Below, piece by piece: positions 50,286-57,663 of a DNA stretch of 64,000 nt. Location of the stretch: assembly GCF_000430545.1 (NCBI RefSeq), contig NZ_AUMF01000008.1:186001-250000 (forward strand), read 5' to 3'. Made by a program: the position numbers and the translations under genes. The stretch comes from Tenacibaculum ovolyticum DSM 18103. Lineage in GTDB: Bacteria; Bacteroidota; Bacteroidia; Flavobacteriales; Flavobacteriaceae. The notes under the pieces were generated by a model. The model was not told the origin of the DNA. It saw only the letters and a list, made by a program, of their open reading frames with translations, and did not search any database. The stretch's first letter is position 1, and every line of letters begins with the position of its first letter.

Positions 50286-50915
50286 TTAGCTCTTAAATTT
50301 CATTCCTAAATGCACCACTTTTTTAGTTTCAAAGAAATCCTCTTCAAAAAAATCTGGTAAATTATAAATTGTTGCTGATGTATATTTTTCTAACTCTTCG
50401 GTTAAATCACCACCTTTTAAATACAAAATTCCGTTTTTTAAATCGTGATTTTGCTTTTTAGCAATCTTCCCTTTTGTCCAACCAACAAAAGTCTCCATTT
50501 GTGCAACGGCTCTACTTACAATAAAATCATACGTATCTTTTACCTCCTCTACACGTCCGTTCGTTGTTTTTACGTTTAACAAACCTAAACCTTCAACTAC
50601 TTCATTTACCACTTTTATTTTTTTACCAATAGAATCAACTAAATGAAATTGTGTTTCAGGAAATAAAATAGCCAACGGAATTCCAGGAAAACCTCCACCT
50701 GTACCAACATCCATTACTTTAGAACCTGGTTTAAAAGACATAACCTTTGCAATACCTAATGAATGTAAAACATGACGTAAGTACAATTCATCAATATCCT
50801 TACGAGAAACAACATTAATTTTTAAGTTCCAATCTTCATACAAACCTTGTAATTTAGAGAACTGCTCTAACTGTGTTTCAGTTAAATCGGTAAAGTATTT
50901 TTTTATAAGTTCCAT
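50286..50915 (-). CDS. rsmG: 16S rRNA (guanine-527-N7)-methyltransferase RsmG
   Basis: I start at ATG 50915 (MELIKKYFTDLTETQLEQFSKL; 209 residues). The frame extends to a TTG at 50936, but this lies inside the -7 box (50934-50941). The SAM-binding motif is VMDVGTGGGFPGIPLAILFP, followed by LVDSIGKKIKVVNEVVEGL and the RsmG-type VSRAVAQMETFVGW. It methylates G527 of 16S rRNA in the small ribosomal subunit. It is divergent from the fatty acid desaturase gene. Confidence 0.95.
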   Translation of the reverse strand: MELIKKYFTDLTETQLEQFSKLQGLYEDWNLKINVVSRKDIDELYLRHVLHSLGIAKVMSFKPGSKVMDVGTGGGFPGIPLAILFPETQFHLVDSIGKKIKVVNEVVEGLGLLNVKTTNGRVEEVKDTYDFIVSRAVAQMETFVGWTKGKIAKKQNHDLKNGILYLKGGDLTEELEKYTSATIYNLPDFFEEDFFETKKVVHLGMKFKS

Positions 50916-50933
50916 TAAATATATTTTTCGTTG

Positions 50934-50941
50934 CAAAAGTA
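50934..50941 (-). promoter_or_regulatory. Promoter -7 box (TACTTTTG) of rsmG
   Basis: Minus-strand exact TAnnTTTG match. It overlaps the TTG codon of the longer frame and supports ATG 50915. Confidence 0.5.
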
Positions 50942-51033
50942 AAAAACTAAATGGTAATTGTCATTTATATAACAAAAGATATCTTTCTTGTTAAAAAGTT
51001 GCCTCTTAGCAATAACCATACAGTAAAAACGTT

Positions 51034-51041
51034 TATTTTTG
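51034..51041 (+). promoter_or_regulatory. Promoter -7 box (TATTTTTG) of the desaturase operon
   Basis: Exact TAnnTTTG match, 20 bp before ATG 51062, and inside the frame extension from 50951, which argues against the longer start. Confidence 0.5.
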
Positions 51042-51061
51042 TCTCTTATAACCCTGAATCA

Positions 51062-52153
51062 ATGAAGACAATAAACTTCTCGAGAACAAATAACACAAAG
51101 TTCTTTCGAACTCTAAACAAAAGAGTTAACACATATTTTAAAGAAAACAATATTAAACGTACAGGTAATTGGAAATTATACTCAAAAGCCATAATCATGT
51201 TTGCCGCTTTCTTAGTTCCTTTTATATTAATTTTAACCGTAAGCATGCCACAATGGGTAATGGTTTTACTAGTAATGATTACAGGTATTGGTATGGCTGG
51301 TGTTGGTATGAATGTAATGCACGATGCTAACCACGATTCTTTTTCAAGCAAAAACTGGTTAAATAAATTAATGGGTAGTAGTATTTACATTTTAGCAGGA
51401 AATGTATATAACTGGAAAGTACAACACAATGTACTACACCATACTTTTACAAATATTAAAGGACATGATGAAGATATTGATGCTGGTAGAATTATCCGTT
51501 TTTCTAAACATTCAAAATGGTTACCTATACACCAATTTCAGAAATTTTACTCAATTTTCTTATACGGACTATTAACTATTAACTGGGCTATTACTACTGA
51601 TTTTAAACAAATGAGCAGTTATTTAAAACGTAAATTATCGTACGGTAAGTTCCCAAACCCGAAGGTAGAATGGACAAAGTTGGTAATTTCTAAAGTAGTG
51701 TATTACTGTTTATGGGTTATATTACCATTACTTGTTATGGATATTGCTTGGTATAAAGTTTTAATAGGCTTCTTTATAATGCACTACACAGCAGGTATGA
51801 TTTTAAGTGTTGTTTTTCAATTAGCACACGTAGTACCTAATACAGAAATGCCTTTACCTGATAAAGATGGTAATTTAGAGCACACTTGGGCAGTTCATCA
51901 ATTATATACTACGTCTAATTTTGCACCAAAAAACTGGTTAGTTAATTTTTATACTGGTGGATTAAATCATCAAGTTGAACACCATATTTTCCCGCATATT
52001 TCGCATGTTCATTATAATAAATTAGCGAAAATAGTAAAGGAAACGGCAGAAGAATTTAATTTGCCATACAACGAATACAAAACAATGACAAGAGCTTTTA
52101 TCGAGCACTTTAAACAATTAGGTTCTTTAGGAAAAGAACCAAAACTAGCATAA
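51062..52153 (+). CDS. Membrane fatty acid desaturase (acyl-CoA/acyl-lipid type)
   Basis: With ATG 51062 (MKTINFSRTNNTKFF) the protein has 363 residues and four membrane helices. Three histidine boxes bind the di-iron site: HDANHDS, HNVLHHTF and, near the C-terminus, HQVEHH. The last box with Q in front marks front-end or acyl-lipid desaturases. It inserts a double bond into membrane fatty acids, likely for cold-adapted fluidity. It is followed 24 bp later by an aminotransferase gene in the same direction. Confidence 0.93.
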   Translation: MKTINFSRTNNTKFFRTLNKRVNTYFKENNIKRTGNWKLYSKAIIMFAAFLVPFILILTVSMPQWVMVLLVMITGIGMAGVGMNVMHDANHDSFSSKNWLNKLMGSSIYILAGNVYNWKVQHNVLHHTFTNIKGHDEDIDAGRIIRFSKHSKWLPIHQFQKFYSIFLYGLLTINWAITTDFKQMSSYLKRKLSYGKFPNPKVEWTKLVISKVVYYCLWVILPLLVMDIAWYKVLIGFFIMHYTAGMILSVVFQLAHVVPNTEMPLPDKDGNLEHTWAVHQLYTTSNFAPKNWLVNFYTGGLNHQVEHHIFPHISHVHYNKLAKIVKETAEEFNLPYNEYKTMTRAFIEHFKQLGSLGKEPKLA

Positions 52154-52176
52154 ACAACACACAACTTAACAACACA

Positions 52177-53364
52177 ATGTCAAACGCATTATCAAACAGA
52201 ATTAACAGTTTACCTGTATCACAGACTTTAGCAATGGCTGCTAAAGCAAGAGAATTAAAACTAGCTGGAAAAGATATCATTAGCTTAAGTTTAGGAGAAC
52301 CAGATTTTAATACTCCTGATTTTATTAAAGATTCAGCTATTGAAGCAATTAATCAAGATTATAATTCATACACTCCTGTTGATGGATATGTAGAGTTGAA
52401 AGAAGCTATTTGCGTAAAATTTAAACGTGATAATAATTTAAACTACGCTCCTAATCAGATTGTAGTATCAACTGGTGCAAAACAATCTATTGCTAACATC
52501 GCACAAGTTTTATTAAACCCAGGAGATGAAGTTTTATTACCTGCTCCTTATTGGGTAAGTTATTCAGCAATTGCAACTTTATGTGAAGCAAAATTTGTTG
52601 AAATTCCTTCTTCTATTGAGAATGATTTTAAAATTACTCCAGCGCAATTAGAAGCAGCAATCACACCTAAAACAAAAATGATTTTCTTTAATTCACCTAA
52701 CAACCCAAGTGGTACTATTTATAGTGAGGCTGAATACAGAGCATTGGCTAAAGTTTTAGAAAATCACCCGAATATCTATATTTTATCTGACGAAATATAT
52801 GAACACATTAACTATGGTACAAAGCCTTTTAGTTTTGGTGCTATTGAAAGCATGTATGATCGTACAATTACTGTAAATGGTTTAGCTAAAGCATTTGCTA
52901 TGACCGGTTGGAGAATTGGTTTTATTGGTGCGCCACAATGGATTGCTAAGGCATGTACAAAAATGCAAGGACAAATTACTTCAGGAACAAACTGTATTGC
53001 ACAACGTGCTGCAATTACTGCCGTTTTAGCAGAACCAAGTAAAGTTCAATACATGGTAGATGAATTTAAAACTCGTAGAGATTTAGTTTTAGATTTATTA
53101 GGTAAAATTGATGGTTTTAAACTTAATGTACCTGAAGGTGCTTTTTATGTTTTTCCAGATATATCTGCTTTCTTTGGTAAAACCTTTAAAGGTAAAGAAA
53201 TTAAGGATGCTAATGATTTTTCTATGCTTTTATTAGAAGAAGCAAATGTAGCTACCGTTACTGGTGCTGCTTTTGGAGCTCCAGATTGTATTCGTATGTC
53301 TTACGCGGCGTCAGAATTACAATTACGTGAAGCTATTAAGAGAATTAAAGAAGTATTAAGTTAA
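52177..53364 (+). CDS. Pyridoxal-phosphate aminotransferase, aspartate aminotransferase type
   Basis: The 395-residue class I aminotransferase has SLGEPDFNTPDFI at the start, STGAKQSIANIAQVLL binding the cofactor phosphate, and NSPNNPSGTIYS. The Schiff-base lysine appears in NGLAKAFAMTGWRIGFIGAP, and RMSYAAS carries the carboxylate-binding Arg near the C-terminus. It transfers amino groups between aspartate or a related amino acid and 2-oxoglutarate. It is probably co-transcribed with the desaturase, although a functional link is not evident. Confidence 0.94.
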   Translation: MSNALSNRINSLPVSQTLAMAAKARELKLAGKDIISLSLGEPDFNTPDFIKDSAIEAINQDYNSYTPVDGYVELKEAICVKFKRDNNLNYAPNQIVVSTGAKQSIANIAQVLLNPGDEVLLPAPYWVSYSAIATLCEAKFVEIPSSIENDFKITPAQLEAAITPKTKMIFFNSPNNPSGTIYSEAEYRALAKVLENHPNIYILSDEIYEHINYGTKPFSFGAIESMYDRTITVNGLAKAFAMTGWRIGFIGAPQWIAKACTKMQGQITSGTNCIAQRAAITAVLAEPSKVQYMVDEFKTRRDLVLDLLGKIDGFKLNVPEGAFYVFPDISAFFGKTFKGKEIKDANDFSMLLLEEANVATVTGAAFGAPDCIRMSYAASELQLREAIKRIKEVLS

Positions 53365-53384
53365 TCTTTATACGTTTTATATAT

Positions 53385-53420
53385 AAAAAGGGTAGTAATT
53401 TTAAAATTACTACCCTTTTT
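53385..53420 (+). terminator. Terminator after the aminotransferase gene
   Basis: A perfect 18-bp-arm palindrome (53385-53402 and 53403-53420) has core GGGTAGTAATTTT and ends in T residues. Confidence 0.9.
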
Positions 53421-53496
53421 TATTTCTTTTAAGATATTTTTACAAGACTCTAACTTAGAGAAGACCGAACATTCAAAAGTTTTTACTGAACATCAA

Positions 53497-54348
53497 ATGA
53501 ATATATTACTTGCTATTACTAATATACTTTTTAATCCTTTTTCTTTTTTAATTTTTATATCTTTTTCATTTAAAAAAGATTCGTATTTCTTTACTAAAGA
53601 GGGTACAAATGTTACGAAACTGAAATTAGTACCCTATTTACTCTTCTACTCAATTTATCTAACCGCTATACTCTGTGTAACTTATCTTTTTAGTTTTTAC
53701 ATTGATTTTAATTTCTGGGAAGTTTTTATTCCTAAAAACTTATATATTTCATCAATTACTTGGCTAATAACAGTTGTTACTTTACGTACCTACTTAAAAG
53801 GAATGGAAGGTAATATTATGGGCTTCATATTTTTCCCCTTACTTATACTATCAATATTAACCTTAACCGCATTTAGCTTTTTTGATATATTATCTTATCC
53901 AAAACTACTAACATCAAACCTACCTATACTAAAAATAAATTTCTGGCTTAGACTACTCATACATTCATTTTGCCCTTTTTACATTATAGTTTTTCTTAAT
54001 TCTAAAGAACATGAGAAAAGAGAAAAAGATGATTTTATTACACCTCTTTTAAGCAGTCTAATACTACAGTTTATGTTTTTTAGTATTAATTGGGTTATTA
54101 CTTATTTATTTGGCACCCCGCTCACCTTTTCACTATTTTTTGGAGAAGGACAAACCATTGTGTACTATATACCAATGATTGGAGGTTTCTTGCTTTTCGT
54201 ACTATTCTTTTTATCTAAAATAATACCTACAGAAAAAAGTAAACGATACAAACTAGAAGCCATATCCTACTATGTAACCTTTATTAACTTTGGTCTTATA
54301 ATTTTAGAACTTATAAATTACCTCAACTTAATAAGTGTTTCTTTTTAA
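53497..54348 (+). CDS. Polytopic membrane protein of unknown function
   Basis: The 283 residues contain about seven membrane helices and short polar loops (KKDSYFFTKEGTNVTKLK, HEKREKDDF). I do not recognise a transporter or enzyme motif. The overall pattern resembles small YIP1-type or YhhN-type membrane proteins, but I cannot assign a family. Both neighbours have their own signals: the aminotransferase ends in a strong terminator, and the next gene is convergent. Confidence 0.7.
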   Translation: MNILLAITNILFNPFSFLIFISFSFKKDSYFFTKEGTNVTKLKLVPYLLFYSIYLTAILCVTYLFSFYIDFNFWEVFIPKNLYISSITWLITVVTLRTYLKGMEGNIMGFIFFPLLILSILTLTAFSFFDILSYPKLLTSNLPILKINFWLRLLIHSFCPFYIIVFLNSKEHEKREKDDFITPLLSSLILQFMFFSINWVITYLFGTPLTFSLFFGEGQTIVYYIPMIGGFLLFVLFFLSKIIPTEKSKRYKLEAISYYVTFINFGLIILELINYLNLISVSF

Positions 54349-54364
54349 TAAAAAAATCTTAGAA

Positions 54365-54847
54365 TTAAAACGGAACTTTCATCATTCTTTTTCGCTTCTT
54401 TTTATTTAGTTTTTTAAGATAAAGCACCTTCTTGTCATAATCTATAAAGGCTTTTCCACTCTCTAAGATATCGGCTCCTATAATTCCATCAACTTTTTCA
54501 GCATCGTGCTGCGTTAATGCGGTATTAACATGACTCAAGTCAAACAACACCAAATCGCATTGAGCCGTTTTCCATTTGCCTATTTTTAAACTATTACTTA
54601 CCGATTTTCTTGTCTCCATATCTGTAGCTCCTGCACCAGCAGCTTTTATTTCACTTTCTTCAGATATTAATTTAAAATGTTCAATTAAATCTAATCCAAC
54701 ACAAGAATTTGAAGCACCTGTATCTAAAATAAACCTCCCTTTAACTCCATTTATCTCTGCTTTTAATTCTAAATGATTCGTTACTATCTTTTTCAGCTTT
54801 ATTTTAAGGTATTTCTTTTTCTTTAATATTTTTTTCAAACTTGCCAT
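54365..54847 (-). CDS. Retropepsin-like aspartic protease
   Basis: The 160-residue protein has a basic N-terminus (KKILKKKKYLKIKLKKI) and one aspartyl protease core: FILDTGASNSCVG, with the catalytic DTG at 42-44, followed by GIIGADILESGKAFIDY, the second conserved hydrophobic-Gly block. Such single-domain clan AA proteins act as homodimers. Substrate is unknown, and no signal peptide is obvious. It is divergent from tatD with only 34 bp between starts. Confidence 0.88.
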   Translation of the reverse strand: MASLKKILKKKKYLKIKLKKIVTNHLELKAEINGVKGRFILDTGASNSCVGLDLIEHFKLISEESEIKAAGAGATDMETRKSVSNSLKIGKWKTAQCDLVLFDLSHVNTALTQHDAEKVDGIIGADILESGKAFIDYDKKVLYLKKLNKKKRKRMMKVPF

Positions 54848-54853
54848 TTCTCG

Positions 54854-54861
54854 TACTTTTG
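54854..54861 (+). promoter_or_regulatory. Promoter -7 box (TACTTTTG) of tatD
   Basis: Exact TAnnTTTG match, 20 bp before ATG 54882, inside the 34-bp divergent gap. Confidence 0.45.
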
Positions 54862-54881
54862 CTTATCGTAAATATACATAA

Positions 54882-55646
54882 ATGATTACCGATACACACA
54901 CACATTTATATTCAGAAGAATTTGACCAAGATAGAGACGAAATGATGCAGCGCGCTAAAGATGCTGGAGTATCTCGTTTTTTTATACCAGCTATAGACAG
55001 TGGATCTACAGAACGAATGCTTGACCTAGAAAAAAACTACCCTAACGACGTATTTTTAATGATGGGACTGCACCCAACCTATGTTAAGGAAAATTACAAG
55101 GAAGAACTTGCCCATGTAAGAGAATGGATTGATAAACGTAATTTTTATGCTATTGGAGAAATAGGAATTGACTTGTATTGGGATAAAACGTTTTTAATAC
55201 AACAACAAGAAGCTTTTAGAACTCAAATTCAATGGGCTAAAGAGAAGAAATTACCTATTGTAATTCATTGCCGTGAAGCTTTTGATGAAATTTTTGAAGT
55301 ATTAGAAAGTGAAAAAGGAGATGACTTATTCGGTATTTTTCATTGTTTTACAGGCACTTTAGAACAAGCTAAAAAAGCCTTGTCATATAATATGAAATTA
55401 GGAATTGGTGGTGTTGCTACTTTTAAAAATGGTAAGATTAATAAATTTTTAAACGAAATAGATATTAAACATATCGTTTTAGAAACTGATGCCCCCTATT
55501 TAGCACCGACTCCTTACCGTGGAAAAAGAAATGAAAGTGCTTATGTTAGTAATGTTGTAGATAAATTAGTTGACATTTACGGTTTAACTTTCGAAGAAAT
55601 TGCCGAAATTACAACACAGAACTCTAAAGATATATTTGGTGTCTAA
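54882..55646 (+). CDS. tatD: TatD family metal-dependent hydrolase
   Basis: The 254-residue TIM-barrel hydrolase has all metal ligands: DTHTHLYSEEF at the start, GEIGIDLYWDK (Glu), VIHCREAFDEIFEVL (His), GIFHCFTGTLEQAKKAL (His) and VLETDAPYLAPTPYRGKRN (Asp). TatD enzymes act as DNases or exonucleases on damaged DNA and as D-amino-acid hydrolases in some cases. Its stop overlaps the following ogt start (GTGTCTAA), which suggests a small DNA-repair operon. Confidence 0.94.
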   Translation: MITDTHTHLYSEEFDQDRDEMMQRAKDAGVSRFFIPAIDSGSTERMLDLEKNYPNDVFLMMGLHPTYVKENYKEELAHVREWIDKRNFYAIGEIGIDLYWDKTFLIQQQEAFRTQIQWAKEKKLPIVIHCREAFDEIFEVLESEKGDDLFGIFHCFTGTLEQAKKALSYNMKLGIGGVATFKNGKINKFLNEIDIKHIVLETDAPYLAPTPYRGKRNESAYVSNVVDKLVDIYGLTFEEIAEITTQNSKDIFGV

Positions 55647-56139
55647 TACACAAACTACATATTATAAAACTCCAATAGGAACCGCCAAAATTGTTGGTAA
55701 TGAAAACGGAATTCAATCAGTTTCTGTTTTAGATGATGACTTCTCGACTCCGCTCGAAATAACAAAAACTAAAAATACCCCAATCTGCTTACAAAACTGT
55801 GTAACCCAATTAGAAGAATATTTTGCAGGAACGAGAACTGTTTTTGATTTAAAATTAAATCCACAAGGAACCGTATTTCAACAATCGGTTTGGAATGAAT
55901 TACTGAATATTCCTTTTGCAAAAAGCAACACTTATTTAGAACAAACAAAACAAATTGGAGACCCAAAAGCAATTAGAGCTGTTGCTTCTGCAAATGGGAA
56001 AAACCCTATTTGGATTATTATTCCATGTCATCGAGTTATAGGCTCAAATGGATCTTTAACGGGTTATGCTGGTGGGATATGGCGAAAAAAATGGTTATTA
56101 GAACACGAAAGTGGTTGTAAACAACAAACACTATTTTAA
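55639..56139 (+). CDS. ogt: Methylated-DNA--[protein]-cysteine S-methyltransferase
   Basis: Suicide repair protein that removes methyl groups from O6-methylguanine. I favour GTG 55639 (SNTQTTYYKTPIGTAKIVG follows; 167 residues), which overlaps the tatD stop by 8 nt. The frame opens at 55600. The active-site PCHRV block (IIPCHRVIGSNGSLTGYAGG) carries the acceptor Cys; FQQSVWNELLNIPFA is the DNA-binding helix-turn-helix. The N-terminal part is short, as in Ogt. About 10 residues (DFSTPLEITK) are encoded by DNA that resembles half of the 48394 inverted repeat. Confidence 0.93.
   Translation: MSNTQTTYYKTPIGTAKIVGNENGIQSVSVLDDDFSTPLEITKTKNTPICLQNCVTQLEEYFAGTRTVFDLKLNPQGTVFQQSVWNELLNIPFAKSNTYLEQTKQIGDPKAIRAVASANGKNPIWIIIPCHRVIGSNGSLTGYAGGIWRKKWLLEHESGCKQQTLF
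55738..55764 (+). repeat. Partial repeat inside the ogt coding sequence
   Basis: TCTCGACTCCGCTCGAAATA (55742-55761) matches the right arm of the 48394-48462 inverted repeat at most positions. It is read in frame without a stop. Confidence 0.6.
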
Positions 56140-56313
56140 TCGCAGGGCAATAGCCTAAAAATTAATTTAACTAAGCCTGTTTAAAAAAGAAACTATTTAT
56201 ATAAACAACTCGTACTCTTATATCACAATCATTCATTTTGTTATTACTAACATAGTGAAGTAGTCTATTAATTCTAATTAAGAAATTTCTTGCTTTTAGT
56301 AGCAGTGATTGAG

Positions 56314-56766
56314 TTAATTCAAATTGCGTTTTTCTATAAAAAATCGTTTTATCAAAAAGCTACATTCTTCTTCTAGCACTCCTGATACAATTTTAGTTTT
56401 TGGATGCAATTTTGTTCCCAAAACACTAAACCCTAATCTTGGTTCACTTGCACCATAAACAATTTTACCAATTTGCGTCCAATAACTAGCTCCTGCACAC
56501 ATTTGGCAAGGCTCTAATGTAACATAAAGCACACAGTCTTTTAAATATTTACCACCTAAAAAATCTGCAGCAGCAGTAAAAGCTTGCATTTCGGCATGTG
56601 CGGTAACATCATTTAAAAGTTCTGTTAAATTATGAGCCCTTGCAATAATTTTATCTTTAAAAACAATAACTGCTCCTACAGGAACCTCCCCTTTATCAAA
56701 AGCTATTTGAGCTTCTCTTAAAGCCTTTTTCATAAAATAAGTATCGTCAAACGGATTTATTTCCAT
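56314..56766 (-). CDS. Nucleoside/tRNA deaminase, TadA type
   Basis: The 150-residue zinc deaminase has the HAE catalytic motif at H57-E59 (VTAHAEMQAF) and the PCQMC pair (C87, C90) after VTLEP. The N-terminal FMKKALREAQIAFDKGEVPVGAVIV and GASEPRLGFSVLG match the TadA group, which converts adenosine 34 to inosine in tRNA-Arg. A guanine or cytosine deaminase role is less likely but not excluded. A minus-strand -7 box lies at 56787-56794. The 174-bp gap to ogt shows nothing I can name. Confidence 0.92.
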   Translation of the reverse strand: MEINPFDDTYFMKKALREAQIAFDKGEVPVGAVIVFKDKIIARAHNLTELLNDVTAHAEMQAFTAAADFLGGKYLKDCVLYVTLEPCQMCAGASYWTQIGKIVYGASEPRLGFSVLGTKLHPKTKIVSGVLEEECSFLIKRFFIEKRNLN

Positions 56767-56786
56767 GGTATTCTAAGCGTTTATTA

Positions 56787-56794
56787 CAAAAGTA
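56787..56794 (-). promoter_or_regulatory. Promoter -7 box (TACTTTTG) of the deaminase gene
   Basis: On the minus strand this is TACTTTTG, an exact TAnnTTTG match, 20 bp before the start at 56766. Confidence 0.45.
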
Positions 56795-56828
56795 GCTCAA
56801 ATTAGTTATTTTTACCAAAAAATACAAT

Positions 56829-57596
56829 TTGATTTCAATTAAAACAACCAATAATAAAAAAGTATATTTCGCTTCAGATCAACATTTAGGAGCACCTACC
56901 GCTGAAGCTAGTTTCCCTAGAGAACAAAAATTTATTCGTTGGTTAAATGAAGTTAAAGAAGATGCTGAAGCTATTTTTTTACTAGGTGATTTATTTGATT
57001 TTTGGTTTGAATATAAAACCGTTGTTCCAAAAGGATTTGTTCGAGTTTTAGGAAAACTTGCTGAAATTAAAGATAGTGGAATTCCTATTTATTTTTTTGT
57101 AGGAAATCATGATTTATGGATGAGTGATTATTTTGAAAAAGAATTAAACATTCCCATATTCCATACTCCACAAAAATTTAACATTGACGGCAAAACACTT
57201 TTAATAGGCCATGGTGATGGTTTAGGCCCACATGACAAAGGTTATAAAAGAATGAAAAAAGTCTTTACTTTTAAACCGTTTAAATGGTTATTTCGTTGGT
57301 TACACCCAGATTTAGGAGTACGTTTAGGGCAATACATGTCGGTTAAAAATAAAATGATTTCTGGTGATGAAGATTTTAAATTTTTAGGCGAAGATAAAGA
57401 ATGGCTAGTACAGTATTGTAAACGTAAACTAGAAACAGAAGATTATGATTATTTTGTTTTTGGGCACCGCCATCTTCCTTTAGAAATTAAATTACAAGAA
57501 AACAGTATGTATATAAACACTGGTGATTGGGTAAATTATTTTACTTATGGTGTTTTTGAAAATAAAAAATTATCTTTAAAAGAATATAATTCATAA
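56829..57596 (+). CDS. UDP-2,3-diacylglucosamine diphosphatase, LpxH-like
   Basis: The 255-residue calcineurin-type phosphohydrolase has FASDQHLGAP, LGDLFDFWFEY, FVGNHDLWMSDYF, IGHGDGLGPHD and FGHRHLPL, the complete metal-binding set. LpxH removes UMP from UDP-diacylglucosamine in lipid A synthesis at the inner membrane face. The start codon is TTG at 56829 with MISIKTTNNKKVYF; no in-frame ATG is near enough to replace it. It ends at a shared terminator at 57596-57627. Confidence 0.88.
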   Translation: MISIKTTNNKKVYFASDQHLGAPTAEASFPREQKFIRWLNEVKEDAEAIFLLGDLFDFWFEYKTVVPKGFVRVLGKLAEIKDSGIPIYFFVGNHDLWMSDYFEKELNIPIFHTPQKFNIDGKTLLIGHGDGLGPHDKGYKRMKKVFTFKPFKWLFRWLHPDLGVRLGQYMSVKNKMISGDEDFKFLGEDKEWLVQYCKRKLETEDYDYFVFGHRHLPLEIKLQENSMYINTGDWVNYFTYGVFENKKLSLKEYNS

Positions 57597-57627
57597 AAAA
57601 AAGCACCTTTAAAAAGGTGCTTTTTTT
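57596..57627. terminator. Bidirectional terminator between the LpxH-like gene and the third TonB receptor
   Basis: Arms AAAAAAAGCACCTTT (57596-57610) and its complement (57613-57627) have A and T tracts on both sides. It serves the convergent genes. Confidence 0.88.
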
Positions 57628-57663
57628 TATGAATTATATGTCTCGTCCTGAAATAGTTTTACA

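Noticed and set aside
50951..51061. Longer start of the fatty acid desaturase at 50951
   Set aside because: The extension contains the -7 box at 51034-51041 and shows no desaturase similarity; ATG 51062 gives the normal N-terminus.
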